Notes: generated by a model not told the origin, from the sequence alone. Positions 24,525 through 36,343 are shown, numbered from the stretch's first letter. The stretch is 64,000 nucleotides of DNA from Morinoia aosen (GCA_030386875.1 CM059580.1:3438838-3502837); one strand, 5' to 3'. Made by a program: numbers and translations.

Positions 24525-24740
24525 TTAAGTTAAATTCTTCAAGTTGATGTTGAATTCTTCAAGTTGATGTTGAATTCTTCAAGTTGAAGTTGAATTCTTC
24601 AAGTTGAAGTTGAATTCTTCAAGTTGAAGTTGAATTCTTCAAGTTGAAGTGTAATTCTTCAAGTTGATGTTGAATTCTTCAAGTTGAAGTTGAATTCTTC
24701 AAGTTGAAGTTGAATTGTTCAAGTTGAAGCTGAATTTTAT
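24525..24740. repeat. 20-bp array
   Basis: The unit is gaagttgaattcttcaagtt, nearly self-complementary, about 10 copies. Confidence 0.9.
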
Positions 24741-25147
24741 GAGTTTACTCCGAATATTTGACTCCAAAGATTCCCTATTTTTATTTTTTACCCTTCAAAA
24801 TTGGGGTAAAAAAATTTTACAGAAATGAAAAATGAAAATCTGCCAAGAAAACGCTACTTTTCCTAAAATTATTTTTTCGTGGTGATTTTCGGCATTGAAT
24901 GCTATTTTCAAGGTCTTCTTAAAAAGCGTAATTTTATTCCATTCTATTGACGATGTAACACTTTGATGTCTCCGTCACCAGCCGATATCAATAAATGAGA
25001 CACAAGTATCTGTGTATCTTCTTTTTCCCATTGCTAAAGAGAAGCTTCTGCACAGCACAAGAAAGTCTAACCATTTTCTGCAAGGAAAACTTGAAAATGG
25101 TTAGATAAGCTGCTAAACTTTGTCGAAGAAACTCCCAAGGGGAAAGA

Positions 25148-25440
25148 TGTGAGGTCCCGAGCTGAGGGTGAGGTAGGCCTTCCTTGTGTAGAAATAGAAT
25201 AGGTTTTTGTTTTGTTACGGACCATCTTTTTTCGGTTGGCTGCTGTCCTGTTTTTCAGCACCTATTGCTTTCTTCTTCTACTTTTGTCTTGTTTCATGAA
25301 CTTCTTTCTTAGCTTACTGTTTCTGTGCACCTTGTGCGTAGATTCCGCGTTCCCTCAACTCCATACTAAATGGTGCCTTCCTCCTTCCCCTCTTTGGATC
25401 GCATTTGTTACTGCGGGTAGGGAGGCTAAAACTAACTAAT
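25148..25440 (+). mobile_element. Interspersed repeat R1, copy B
   Basis: Near-identical to copy A through the core, with a different left flank from about 25148. The short hydrophobic frames inside R1 copies are shared only because the DNA is shared. Confidence 0.7.
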
Positions 25441-25619
25441 AATCTGAAAGAATCCGTTGTTTTAAAAGACGTTATTCTCCTCTTCATGCATCAATAACTG
25501 TTATTTAAGATCATCTTGGCTATTTAATTCTAGTAAATTCGAGAATCGCTCCTGCAATTGTTGATTTCGTTCAAAATTATTTCCATTATACATGCAACTA
25601 ATTAGCTTACAAATTCGTT

Positions 25620-26590
25620 GGCATAATACTAAACTAATGAAATAACTTAATTAGTTTACTAATTAGTAGACTTGATAGTTGAATAATTAGTTGACTAATT
25701 AGTAGACTTAATTTGTTGCCTAATAAGTAGACTTGATAGTTTACTAATTAGAAGACTTGATAGTTTACTAATTAGAAGACTTGTTAGTTTACTAATTAGT
25801 AGACTTGATAGTTTACTAATTAGAAGACTTGATAGTTTACTAATTAGTAGACTTGGTAGTTTACTAATTAGTAGACTTGATGGTTTACTAATTAGTAGAC
25901 TTGATAGTTTACTAATTAGTAGACTTGATGGTTTACTAATTAGTAGACTTGATAGTTTACTAATTAGAAGACTTGATAGTTTACTAATTAGTAGACTTGG
26001 TAGTTTACTAATTAGTAGACTTGATAGTTTACTAATAAGTAGACTTGTTAGTTTACTAATTAGTAGACTTGATAGTTTACTAATTAGAAGACTTGATGGT
26101 TTACTAATTAGTAGACTTGATAGTTTACTAATTAGTAGACTTGATTGTTTACTAATTAGTAGACTTGATAGTTTACTAATTAGAAGACTTGATGGTTTAC
26201 TAATTAGTAGACTTGATAGTTTACTAATTAGTAGACTTGATTGTTTACTAATTAGTAGACTTGATAGTTTACTAATTAGTAGACTTGATAGTTTACTAAT
26301 TAGTAGACTTGATAGTTTACTAATTAGTAGACTTGATAGTTTACTAATTAGAGGACTTGATAGTTTACTAATTAGAGGACTTGATAGTTTACTAATTAGT
26401 AGACTTAAGAGTTCACTAATTATATAGTTGACTTAATTAGTTTACTAATTAGAGGACTTGATAATTTACTAATTAGTAGACTTGATAGTTTACTAATTAG
26501 TAGACTTAAGAGTTCACTAATTAGTTGACTTAATTAGTTACCTTAATTAGTTAACAAATAAGTTGATTTAAATTGTTTACTAATTATTCA
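25620..26590. repeat. 24-bp minisatellite, about 38 copies
   Basis: The unit includes agacttgatagtttactaat. The ends are more diverged. Confidence 0.93.
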
Positions 26591-27023
26591 ACTAGAATAG
26601 TCGAGTAGTTAGTCAACTTTCTGGACCCATTTCAATATATACGAGTACACTTGACTAGTCAAATTCATGTTACATTCAGACTATTTCTATAACTGATAGC
26701 AAAATTAATTCTTCTTCCATATGATTGTTTAACGGTTTTTTCAGCTTACCTTACTTTCCTAAAGCTTCCTTCATTCCAGCATTTGTGCAAATGTTCTTTT
26801 TTCTTTGATTTGATGAATGCTTTATACTTCTCTCTCTATTTTGAATGATATTATCGTTTAATTATTATTTGTTTACGTATCGTCGTATGCTGGTTAAATT
26901 TTATTTATGTTCTATTCATTATGTTGATTTTTTGTTGTATTTGATAATGTTTGTATTTGTATATTCTCTTTATTACATTCATAATATTTACATTTTACTA
27001 TTTTACCCACAGCGTTAAAATTT

Positions 27024-27067
<44 letters not shown>

Positions 27068-27544
27068 AGTTTTTTATTATTTAATTTTCACATCTATTCA
27101 ATATAAGAAAACGTGAAACATTAAGTAATTGGACTTGGACATGTCCAATATATTGATTATATATTTATTATATATTATTAATTACCTTTCATATTCATTC
27201 AATGTTGAAAAACACGTGAAGTCAAATAATTTTACTTGGAAATGGTAATCTAAATATAAAAAACTATAGTTTTCCAATCTGTAGTTCATGTGCAAGATTT
27301 TAATTGCTTGTAACGGATTCCTAAATCAAAAAATCAAATTAATTTTATGCATAAATTATAACAATATGTACCATTTTGTATTAGTGAAACACTCTTCCAC
27401 ACATAGATTACATTCTTTCAAATCTTCTTTATCTTCACATTTTATTTACTTTCAGATTTCGGTCGACGTAATTTATTTAAAGGACTTAAGTTTAAGTTTT
27501 ATCTAACTACACATATATTACCCCATGAGTTCACGATTACTCCG

Positions 27545-28263
27545 TGTCCTCCTGATTTGAACACACGTAGTGTGATTTAAGTCAAGTTAATTTCGGTTAA
27601 TTGTATTTTTGTTATGAACATAGTTTTTGAAAATCTTTGTTATGAAGTCCAATTTGTTAAAACAACATGTTTACCATTATTGTTGTGCAAATGTACTAAA
27701 TTAAACAAAAAGAAACACACATGCGCACACACACCTGATCAAAAACTACTTACTAGTTAGTCATCAACCCCTTACTAGCTAGTACCCACTTACTAACCAT
27801 CCTCCGGTTATTTCCAACAAGTACACGCGCCGATTGTTCTTCTTTTGTTTTCAATTTTTTCAACTACCACAATCCGGTAGATCATAATAATATTGATCCG
27901 TTTTGTCCTGATTCAAACACAGGTGGTGTAATATGTAGAGCTTACTCCGCAAGTTTTTAAAAACCCCATCATGAAGCACAATTTTTTGAAAGCATTCCTA
28001 CCATTATTGATGAGCAAAAGTCCAAATTCAACCCAAAGAAACATATACACACTTAGTCATACCCTACTCACAAGCCGGCACCCACTCACATTCGGGCACC
28101 CACTTATAAATGTAGGTACGCTTCACGTTCTTCTTTTTTTTCAACTTTCCCACGCCCACTTAGATTAAACATGTACGGTAGGTGCGCTTCTCGTTCTTCT
28201 TTTGTTTTGAACTTGATACGCTGCTTGTTCTTCTTTTGTTTTGAACTTTCCCAACCACGACAG
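27545..28263 (+). repeat. Degenerate duplications of the exon 9 acceptor region
   Basis: A tract like cgttcttcttttgttttgaa occurs at about 27835, 28130, 28190 and 28225. The last is the true polypyrimidine region before cacgacag. Longer similarity links 27545-27830 with 27900-28140. Confidence 0.6.
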
Positions 28264-28416
28264 TCCGCAACGCCACAAAGCGACGAAAAGAAAGCCAAAG
28301 TCAAACTGAACGAACCTCCGCCCATCGAAACCGTGTACTCCCTGCGCGAGAAGTACGACAGTTCGACGTACGATTACTGCTGCTCGCCTGGGGAGATCAA
28401 CCTCGACCGTTACATC
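28264..28416 (+). CDS. Unc-89: Unc-89 exon 9: linker
   Basis: After cacgacag, in phase 0, it encodes SATPQSDEKKAKVKLNEPPP, then IETVYSLREKYDSSTYDYC and GEINLDRYI. The donor is ttacatc|gtacgt. The flanks are striking: the acceptor tract is present about four times upstream, and the exon-end/donor segment recurs seven more times through the following intron. Confidence 0.85.
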
Positions 28417-30530
28417 GTACGTCCGCCGCGGCAGTGTATTCCTTGCCGCCATTTTGAACAGTTTGCCAACATTTTGAAATGTTTCCTGCCATTTTGAAAC
28501 GTTTTTTGTCAATTTGAACTATTTGCAGCCATTTTAAACCATGTACCGTCATTTTGAACCTTGGACCCTCCGTTACATCGTACGTCCGCCGTGGCAGTGT
28601 GTTCCCAGCCGCCATTTTGAGCTGTTTTCTGCCATTTTGAACCTTGTACCCTCCGTTACAACGTACATCCGCCGCGGCAGTGTGTTCCCAGCCGTAATTT
28701 TGAGCTGTTTTCTGCGATTTTGAACCGTTTTTTGATATTTTGAACCATATTCCGCCATTTTGAACCTTGTACCCTCCGTTACATCATACGTCCGCCGCTG
28801 TAGGCATCCAGCTGCCATTTTAAACCGTTTGCAGCCATTTTGACCTATTTACTACCGTTTTGACATGTTTTCTGCCATTTTTGACCATTTTTAAACATTT
28901 TGAATGTTTTCTGCCATTTGAAACGTTGTTTGCCAATTTGAACCATGTTCTACCGTTTCGAACCATTTGCAGCCATTTTATACCATGTACAGTCATTTTG
29001 AACCTTGTGCCCCCGTTTTATCGAGCGTTCGCCGCGGCAGTGTGTCCCCAGTCGATATTTTTACCCATATACTGCAATTTTGACCCATATACTGCTTTTT
29101 TGACCCATATACTGCTATTTTGACCCATATACTGCTATTTTGACCCATATACTGATATTTTGACCCATATACTGCTTTTTTGACCCATATACTGCAATTT
29201 TGACCCATATACTGCTATTTTGACCCATATACTGCTATTATGACCCATATACTGCTATTTTGACCCATATACTGCTATTTTGACCCATGTACTGATATTT
29301 TGACCCATATACTGCTATTTTGACCCATATACTGCTATTTTGACCCATATACTGACATTTTGACCCATATACTGCTATTTTGACCCATATACTGCTATTT
29401 TGACCCATATACTGCTATTTTGACCCATATACTGCTATTTTGACCCATATACTGCTATTTTGACCCATATACTGCTATTTTGACCCATGTACTATTTTGA
29501 CCCATATACTGCTATTTTGACCCATATACTGCTATTTTGACCCATATACTGCATTTTTTGACCCATATACTGCTATTTTGACCCATATACTGCTATTTTG
29601 ACCCATATACTGATATTTTGACCCATATACTGCTATTTTGACCCATATACTGCTATTTTGACCCATATACTGCTTTTTTGACCCATATACTGCTTTTTTT
29701 ACCCATATACTGCTATTTTGACCCATATACTGCTATTTTGACCCATATACTGCTATTTTGACCCATATACTGCTATTTTGACCCATATACTGCTATTTTG
29801 ACCCATATACTGCTATTTTGACCCATATACTGCTATTTTGACCCATACACTGCTATTTTGACCCATACACTGCTATTTTGACCCATACACTGCTATTTTG
29901 ACCCATATACTGCTATTTTGACCCATATACTGCTATTTTGACCCATACACTGCTATTTTGACCCATACACTGCTATTTTGACCCATACACTGCTATTTTG
30001 ACCCATATACTGACATTTTGACCCATATACTGCCATTTTGACCCATATACTGCCATTTTGAACCTTGTAACTCCGTTTTGAACCTTCTACTACCCGTTAT
30101 ATCGTACGTCCGCCGTGGAAATGTGTATCCAGCCGCCATTTTGAACCATGTACCGCCATGTTGAACCGATATATCGTCATAATGACCCGTGTACCGCCAT
30201 TTTAACCCGTGTATCGCCATTTTGAACCTTGTGCTACCCGTTATATCGTACGTCCGCTGTGGCAGTGTCACTCCAGATGCCATTTTGACGCAAGCACTGC
30301 CATTATGAATTGTGTGTCGCCATTTTGACACATTTACCGCCATTTTGACTCATGTACCGCCATTTTTAACTTGTTAACCGCCATTTTGACCCGTGTATTC
30401 CGTTTTGATCTATATTGCGCTCTTTTGACTCGTATATTGTCGTTTTGAACCTTGTGCCACCCGTTATATCATGCGTCCGCCGTGGCAGCGTGTCTCCAGC
30501 CGCCATTTTGAATCGGTGTACCGAACTAAC
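28417..30530 (+). repeat. Exon 9 donor copies interspersed in ccattttga repeats
   Basis: The segment cgttacatc|gtacgtccgcc of the true junction recurs, diverged, near 28572, 28653, 28777, 29016, 30093, 30238 and 30460, each followed by a ggcagtgtgt-like and gccgccattttga-like tail. Confidence 0.85.
29050..30060. repeat. 21-bp minisatellite, about 47 copies
   Basis: The unit is tgacccatatactgctattt plus t. It arises within the ccattttgaacc context of the same intron. Confidence 0.95.
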
Positions 30531-30879
30531 GACACTCCAACTCTCAACTGCGTTTGATTGCAGCCAAAAAAGTGACGCTGCTAAAAATGCTAAAAGTGCT
30601 AAAAACTTTAAAAATGCTAAAAGTGCTAAAAAAATTAAAAAATTCTAAAATTGCTAAAATTTAATCGGTTTTTGAAGTTTATTTGTGAATTTACAGTGAT
30701 AATTTCAAGTTGTTTGTTCTAAATAACATACCTCCTCACAGTTCAACGACGACCGACTTTCGAATAACATTGAACTCTGTCATTTGTGTTGTTGACCTGA
30801 ATGTTACCTTCGAATATTATGTATTAATTTGGATAGCTTGTGTTAAAATTCTCCTATCATTCAAAAAATGAAAGTTTGA

Positions 30880-31315
30880 GCATTGCATCTTTTTTCAGTT
30901 GACTGCTCTTCGGTTTTCCAGCACCTATTACTTTTTTCTTCAACTTTTGTTGTGTTTCATGAACTTTTCTCAACTTACTGCTTCTGTGCCCTTTCTGGAT
31001 AGATCTTGCGTTTCCCTATATCCATACTAAATGGTACCTTTCTCCTTCCTCATTTCGGAACGATTTTTTTGCGGTTAGGGAAACTTGAACTGACATCTAA
31101 TCTAATGGTTCCTTCGTCGTTCCTCTCTTCGGAACGCTTTTTAATGGTTAAGGAGACTTGAACTGACATCTAATTTAATGGTACCTTCCTCATTCCTCTC
31201 TTTGGAACGCTTTTTAATGGTTAGGGAGACTTGAACTGACATCTAATTTGATGGTACCTTTCTCATTCCTCTCTTCGGAACGCTTTTTTAACGGTTAGGG
31301 AGGCTTAAACTAACC
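30880..31315 (+). mobile_element. Interspersed repeat R1, degraded copy with amplified 3' part
   Basis: An R1-like core (catcttttttcagttgactg) is followed by about four tandem copies of the R1 3' segment (ggtaccttcctcattcctc ... ggttagggag). Weaker R1 fragments are at 1780-1915, 34065-34170 and 38725-38840. Confidence 0.55.
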
Positions 31316-31336
31316 ACATATACTTTACTCGAATCT

Positions 31337-31380
31337 ACAACCCCAGCGCAACCCGGTGGTGCACGAAAGGCAGCGCTTCA
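31337..31380 (+). other. Duplicate of exon 10 acceptor and start (decoy)
   Basis: acaaccccag|cgcaacccgg... matches the true acceptor and first about 34 bases of exon 10 (31819-31862) with a few changes. Read in the same frame from 31347 it meets TGA at 31398-31400. Confidence 0.85.
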
Positions 31381-31489
31381 CGAACCATACAACCCCCTGA
31401 TTTTAATCTTCCAGCCCCGGATTTTATTCTCACCGCCCCTCATTTCAACCCCACTCGCAACCACTGATTTGATACGACCCCTGATTCGA

Positions 31490-31828
31490 ACCTCACAACC
31501 CCTCATTTCGACCCCCCTTTCAACCCCTCACTTCAACCCCTCACTTCAACCCCTCACTTCAACCCCTCACTTCAACCCCTCACTTCAACATCTCACTTCA
31601 ACCTCTCACTTCAACCCCTCACTTCAACATCTCACTTCAACCTCTCACTTCAACCCCTCACAACCCCTCGCTTCAACCCCTCACAACCCCTCGCTTCAAC
31701 CCCTCACAACCCCTCGCTTCAACCCCTCACAACCCCTCGCTTCAACCCCTCACAACCCCTCGCTTCAACCCCTCACAACCCCTCATTTGAACCCTTACAA
31801 CCCCTCATTTGAACCCATACAACCCCAG
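31490..31828 (+). repeat. C-rich array up to exon 10 acceptor
   Basis: Units cctcacttcaac and cctcacaacccctcgcttcaa run to the acceptor acaaccccag. Confidence 0.9.
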
Positions 31829-31990
31829 CGCATCCCGGTGGTGCACGAGAGGCGGCGGTTCACGGACATCATGGACGAAGAAATCGACGACGAGCGCCGC
31901 CGGACGATCGTGGACCGGTACTCTGCCGGCTTTGTGCGGCAGGCCGGCACGTCCTGCAGCCTCGACCTGCCCCGCCGGGTGGCTAATGAG
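31829..31990 (+). CDS. Unc-89: Unc-89 exon 10: linker
   Basis: After caaccccag, in phase 0, it encodes RIPVVHERRRFTDIMDEEID, DERRRTIVDRYSAGFVRQ and LDLPRRVANE. The donor is aatgag|gtgggt, in phase 0. The last 13-16 bases plus the donor form the unit of the array that starts immediately downstream. An imperfect copy of the exon start lies at 31337-31380. Confidence 0.9.
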
Positions 31991-32860
31991 GTGGGTGGCT
32001 AATGAGGTGGGTGGCTAATGAGGTGGGTGGCTAATGAGGTGGGTGGCTAATGAGGTGGGTGGCTAATGAGGTGGGTGGCTAATGAGGTGGGTGGCTAATG
32101 AGGTGAGTGGCTAATGAGGTGGGTGGCTAATGAGGTGGGTGGCTAATGAGGTGGGTGGCTAATGAGGTGGGTGGCTAATGAGGTGGGTGGCTAATGAGGT
32201 GGGTGGCTAATGAGGTGAGTGGCTAATGAGGTGGGTGGCTAATGAGGTGGGTGGCTAATGAGGTGGGTGGCTAATGAGGTGGGTGGCTAATGAGGTGGGT
32301 GGCTAATGAGGTGGGTGGCTAATGAGGTGGGTGGCTAATGAGGTGGGTGGCTGGTGGGGTGGGTGGCTGGTGGGGTGGGTGGCTGGTGGGGTGGGTGGCT
32401 GGTGGGGTGGGTGGCTGGTGGGGTGGGTGGCTGGTGGGGTAGGTGGCTGGTGGGGTGAGTGGCTGGTGGGGGAGTGGCTGGTGGGGTGGGTGGCTGGTGG
32501 GGTGGGTGGCTGGTGGGGTGGGTGGCTGGTGGGGTGAGTGGCTGGTGGGGGAGTGGCTGGTGGGGGAGTGGCTGGTGGGGGAGTGGCTGGTGGGGGAGTG
32601 GCTGGTGGGGTGGGTGACTGGTGGGGTGGGTGGCTGGTGGGGTGGGTGGCTGGTGGGGTGGGTGGCTGGTGGGGTGGGTCGCTGGTGGGGTGGGTCGCTG
32701 GTGGGGTGGGTCGCTGGTGGGGTGGGTCGCTGGTGGGGTGGGTCGCTGGTGAGGTGGGTCGCTGGTGGGGTGGGTGGCTGGTGGGGTGGGTGGCCAATAG
32801 GTTGGGTGGCCAATAGGTTGGGTGGCTAGTGGGGTGGGTGGCTAATGGGGTGAGTGGCCA
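31976..32860 (+). repeat. 16-bp minisatellite seeded by exon 10 donor
   Basis: The unit gtgggtggctaatgag is the last exon bases plus donor. About 22 copies continue to 32345. They then grade into gtgggtggctggtggg, and later ggtcgctggtggggt, variants to 32860. Very G-rich. Confidence 0.96.
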
Positions 32861-32864
32861 ATGA

Positions 32865-33310
32865 GGCTAATGGGGTTTCTGGCACATTCAAAGCCAATTC
32901 TGGCCCATTAAATGCCAATTCTGTCCCATTAAATGCCAATTCTGGCACATTGAATGCCAATTCTGGCCCATTAAATGTCAATTCTGGCCCATTAAATGCC
33001 AATTCTGGCCCATTAAATGCCAATTCTGGCCCATTAAATGCCAATTCTGGCACATTAAATGCCAATTCTGGCACATTAAATGCCAATTGTGGCACATTAA
33101 ATGCCAATTGTGGCATATTTCTGCCAATTGTGGCACATTCCTGCCAATTCTGGCACTTTCTGCCAATTCTTGCCCAATTTATGCCAATTCTGGCCCAATT
33201 ATGCCAATTCTGGCCCAATTTATGCCAATTCTGGCCCAATTATGCCAATTCTGGCCCAATTTATGCCAATTCTGGCCCAATTTATGCCAATTATGGCATA
33301 TTTTATGCCA
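32865..33310. repeat. 21-bp array
   Basis: Units gccaattctggcacattaaa plus t, shifting to a tatgccaattctggcccaat form after 33170. Confidence 0.93.
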
Positions 33311-33389
33311 ATTATGGCTCATTCAATACCAATCCTAGCTCACAACAAACCACCGCACTGACCACACATTCCTCCCCTATATATGTCAG

Positions 33390-33556
33390 ATCCGCAGCCG
33401 TCCCGCCCCCCACGGGGCTCCCCCCGTCCCCTCTGAGGACGGGCTGCCCCCCTTCCTGAGGGAGAAGCCCCCCACCTCGTGCGTGGGGGCCGGCAAGCCC
33501 GTTGTGCTCACCGTTGTCGTAACGGGCAAACCCGCGCCCGTTGTGCAGTGGTTCCG
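33390..33556 (+). CDS. Unc-89: Unc-89 exon 11: first half of Ig domain
   Basis: It encodes a Pro-rich entry, then LPPFLREKPPTSCVGAGKPV, VLTVVVTGKP and PAPVVQWFR. The Pro-Lys-Pro and Trp pattern is that of strands A-C of an I-set Ig domain. The strand-B position that usually carries Cys is Val. It ends in phase 2 (ttccg|gtgagc). Confidence 0.92.
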
Positions 33557-33574
33557 GTGAGCGGATTTATTATT

Positions 33575-33990
33575 TAAGGGTGTTTTGGGGAGTATTTTGG
33601 GGCATTTATGGGTGTTTTGTGGTATTTAGGGGTGTTTTGGGGAGTATTTTGGGGCATTTATGGGTGTTTTGTGGTATTTAGGGGTGTTTTGGGGAGTATT
33701 TTGGGGCATGTATGGGTGTTTTGTGTTATTTAGGGGTGTTTTGGGGAGTATTTTGGGGCATTTATGGGTGTTTTGTGGTATTTAGGTGTGTGTTGGGGAG
33801 TATTTTGGTGTATTTATGGGTGTTTTGGGAGTATTTAGGGATTTTTTGGAGTTTATGGGGTATTATGGTATTATTTACCGATGTTTTTGGGTGTTTTGGG
33901 GATTATTTTGGTGATTTTTGGGGTTTTGAGGGGTATTTAGGGTTATTTTGTTGTATTTAGGGTTATTTATTTTGGGGTATTTATGGGTAT
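33575..33990 (+). repeat. About 52-bp T/G-rich array after exon 11 donor
   Basis: Repeats containing ggggtgttttggggagta and ggggcatttatgggtgtttt begin about 20 bases after the donor. Confidence 0.88.
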
Positions 33991-34264
33991 TTATGGGTGT
34001 TTTGGAAAATTGAAGACTTTTTAGAACTACTAGTATTTAGGTTATTGTAGTGTATCGTGAAAATTGACGGCTGCATAGATTCTTCGTTCCCTTAACTTCA
34101 TACTAAAAAGTGCCTCCATCCTTCCTCTCTTTGAACATCTTTGTTGTGGTAAGGGAGACTAAATCTTTCTTATAATAAGTCAATCCCATTACCGGCTGCG
34201 TTTTGTTCAGTCTCACATGCCACTTAAATGCCGTGACTAACTAGGTAAATATATAACAGGATTA

Positions 34265-34542
34265 AATGCGCCTCACAGCCAACAAACCTACAACACAACA
34301 ACACACACAAACACACCAGATGTACAACAAACGTACAACACAACAAATGTACAACACAGCAACACACTCACACATCAGACGTACAACAAACGTACAACAC
34401 AGCACAACAAATGTACAACACGCACAAACACACCAGATGTACAACAAACGTACAACAACAGAAGACCTCCACTAACGTGACGCGACGTCGCCGGAACGTT
34501 AGTGTACGCCAGCAAGAACAACGCCAAGCGTACAACAAACAC

Positions 34543-34575
<33 letters not shown>

Positions 34576-34612
34576 CCATCAAACTCCCACTAACGTCGCG
34601 GTGACGTCCCAG
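34265..34612 (+). repeat. Acaac-rich repeats and duplicated exon 12 acceptor
   Basis: gtacaacaaacgtacaacac units, then (AAC)n. The segment ctccactaacgt...gacgtcgccggaacg (34468-34498) resembles the true acceptor zone cccactaacgt...cag|gaacg (34585-34617). Confidence 0.75.
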
Positions 34613-34787
34613 GAACGACGTGATCCTGGGCGAGACGAGCCGCATGCACGTCACGACGGAGACGACGGCGACGCTGACGAAGGCGACGCTGACCATCACG
34701 GAGGCGCGGGAGGCGGACGTGGGACCGTACAAGGTGGTGGCCCGCAACGGGCACGGGCAGGCCCTTCACCGCTTCCGGCTCGTGCAG
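34613..34787 (+). CDS. Unc-89: Unc-89 exon 12: second half of Ig domain
   Basis: It completes RNDVILGETSRM and continues through ATLTKATLTITEAREADVGP and YKVVARNGHGQA to RLVQ. The D-x-G-x-Y motif of strand F is present, but the following Cys is Val, so the domain lacks the usual disulfide pair, as in many intracellular titin-like Ig domains. The donor is gtgcag|gtgggt, in phase 0. Confidence 0.93.
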
Positions 34788-34920
34788 GTGGGTCACGGGT
34801 GGGTCACGAGGGGGACAGGTGGGGCACAGGGAGGTAGGTGGGGCACTTGGGGGACAGGTGGGGCACGAGGATGGCAGGTGGGGTACGAGGATGGAAGGTG
34901 GGGCACGTGGTCTGCACGTG
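34788..34920 (+). repeat. Donor-derived G-rich array after exon 12
   Basis: gtgggtcacgg, gtgggtcacgag, then gtggggcacaggg and caggtggggcac units start at the donor. Confidence 0.85.
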
Positions 34921-35106
34921 TAGCAGGCATGTCTCCCTATGACGCTACAGCTCTGAAACATCCAAGACAAGTCAGTACCAGTACAGGACACGTCTGGACG
35001 ATATGCAAATATAATGTTAATATAATGTAATATGTTAATGCTACCCTAAGTCAAAAACATAGAAACAAGCTTGTACAAGTACAAGATACGTCTGGACGCG
35101 TTGCAG

Positions 35107-35242
35107 GCGTGTCTGCCGGGCGTGTGCGACTGCCCCGACGTGGGGGGCGCGTCGGACACGTCGGTGCTCCTCCACTGGAAGCCGCCCATGGAGGACGGAG
35201 GATCTCACGTCATCGCCTACAACCTGCAGATGAAGGCACAAG
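35107..35242 (+). CDS. Unc-89: Unc-89 exon 13: first half of Fn3 domain
   Basis: It encodes GVCDCPDVGGASDTSVLLHW, then KPPMEDGGSHVIAYNLQMKA. The W-x-P-P-x-D-G-G and Y-x-L/V pattern is that of fibronectin type III strands B-C. It enters in phase 0 and exits in phase 1 (acaag|gtgagg). Confidence 0.93.
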
Positions 35243-35310
35243 GTGAGGGTATCCGCTGGTAGAAGCTATTCGAATGAATGTGTTATTCCAACCAAGCCAT
35301 CCCCTTGCGA

Positions 35311-35525
35311 TATGTGCTCGTCGTAGCCGAGTGGTTAAAGAACGCGCCCTTTCGAGAAGGTGTGGGTTCGATTCCCGGGGCTGCGTGGTGACTTTCCCTG
35401 TTGGGTATAAGGGAGAACTCAGCCACAACACCCCACTTTCCCCAGGTGTCGGAAATGGGTACCGGCTTTACAGAAGGTAACCGTCATGGCGTCCTGGTGT
35501 TGGTTATAAGGCATTTGAAAAATCA
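35311..35525 (+). mobile_element. tRNA-derived SINE (sense copy)
   Basis: The pol III A box tagccgagtgg (35324-35334) and B box ggttcgattcc (35365-35375) sit in a Leu/Ser-tRNA-like head. A tRNA-unrelated body follows, ending near ggcatttgaaaaatc. It is not a functional tRNA because the acceptor stem is not formed. It lies in the intron that splits the Fn3 domain. Confidence 0.75.
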
Positions 35526-35579
35526 AGGTACAAGATGATGTGTATCAGGCTTGAATGGAATAAAGCATCCTTTGTACAT

Positions 35580-35797
35580 TGTTTTTTCAAATGCCTCATA
35601 ACTAACACCAGGACGCCATGAAGGTTACCGCCGGTCAAGCCGGTACCCATTTCCGACACCTGGGTAGAGTGGGCAATTGTGGCTGAGTTCTCCCTTTTCT
35701 CAACGGGGAGAAACACCGGACGCCACTGCCGGGATTCAAACTGCTGATCCTACGTGAAGGATGCGCGCTCGTAACCACTCGACCCCTGGTGCAATAA
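35580..35797 (-). mobile_element. tRNA-derived SINE (inverted copy)
   Basis: The same SINE family in opposite orientation about 60 bp away. The body starts at tttttcaaatgcc, and the reversed B box (gggattcaaac) and A box (ccactcgaccc) are at the right end. Together with the sense copy it forms an inverted pair of about 200 bp. Confidence 0.75.
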
Positions 35798-35849
35798 TAA
35801 TTATTCTGTGTCCTGTTATCCTTCTGTATCCAGTATTCTCTACCTCAGG

Positions 35850-36185
35850 GGGATACAACTATCGTATCTATGAGAATTAGCGCTCCCAGGGGAATTATGT
35901 GAGGGCCCGAGCTAAGGGTTAGGTAGGCCTTCTTTTTATTCAAATAGAATAGGTTTTTGTTTTGTTACGGACCATCTTTTTTCGGTTGACTGCTGTCCTG
36001 TTTTTCAGCACCTATTGCTTTCTTCTTCTACTTTTGTCTTGTTTATGAACTTCTTTCCTAGCTTACTGTTTCTGTGCACCTTGTGCGTAGATTCCGCGTT
36101 CCCTCAACTCTATACTAAATGGTGCCTTCATCTTTCCTCTCCTGGAACATCTTTGTCGTGGTAAAGGGAGGCTAAAATTTTCTTA
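35850..36185 (+). mobile_element. Interspersed repeat R1, copy D
   Basis: Extends further left than copy B, sharing tctatgagaattagcgct-like sequence with the flank of copy A. This suggests the full element begins near this point. It ends before an (ATA/ATT)n tract. Confidence 0.65.
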
Positions 36186-36343
36186 TATAATAATAATAAT
36201 GTTAATAATAATAATAATAATGATAATAATAATCCAGTATCCTTTCTAATTGAACGAATAAACTTTTCGGTATGCTGGAACTTCCACGTCCTAAATACTT
36301 TTGAATACTTGTTAATACTCCTCAATCCTGTGCACTCCACCAG

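Noticed and set aside
35317..35390. Functional tRNA gene
   Set aside because: A and B boxes are present but the acceptor stem does not pair and the sequence continues into a SINE body with an inverted partner.
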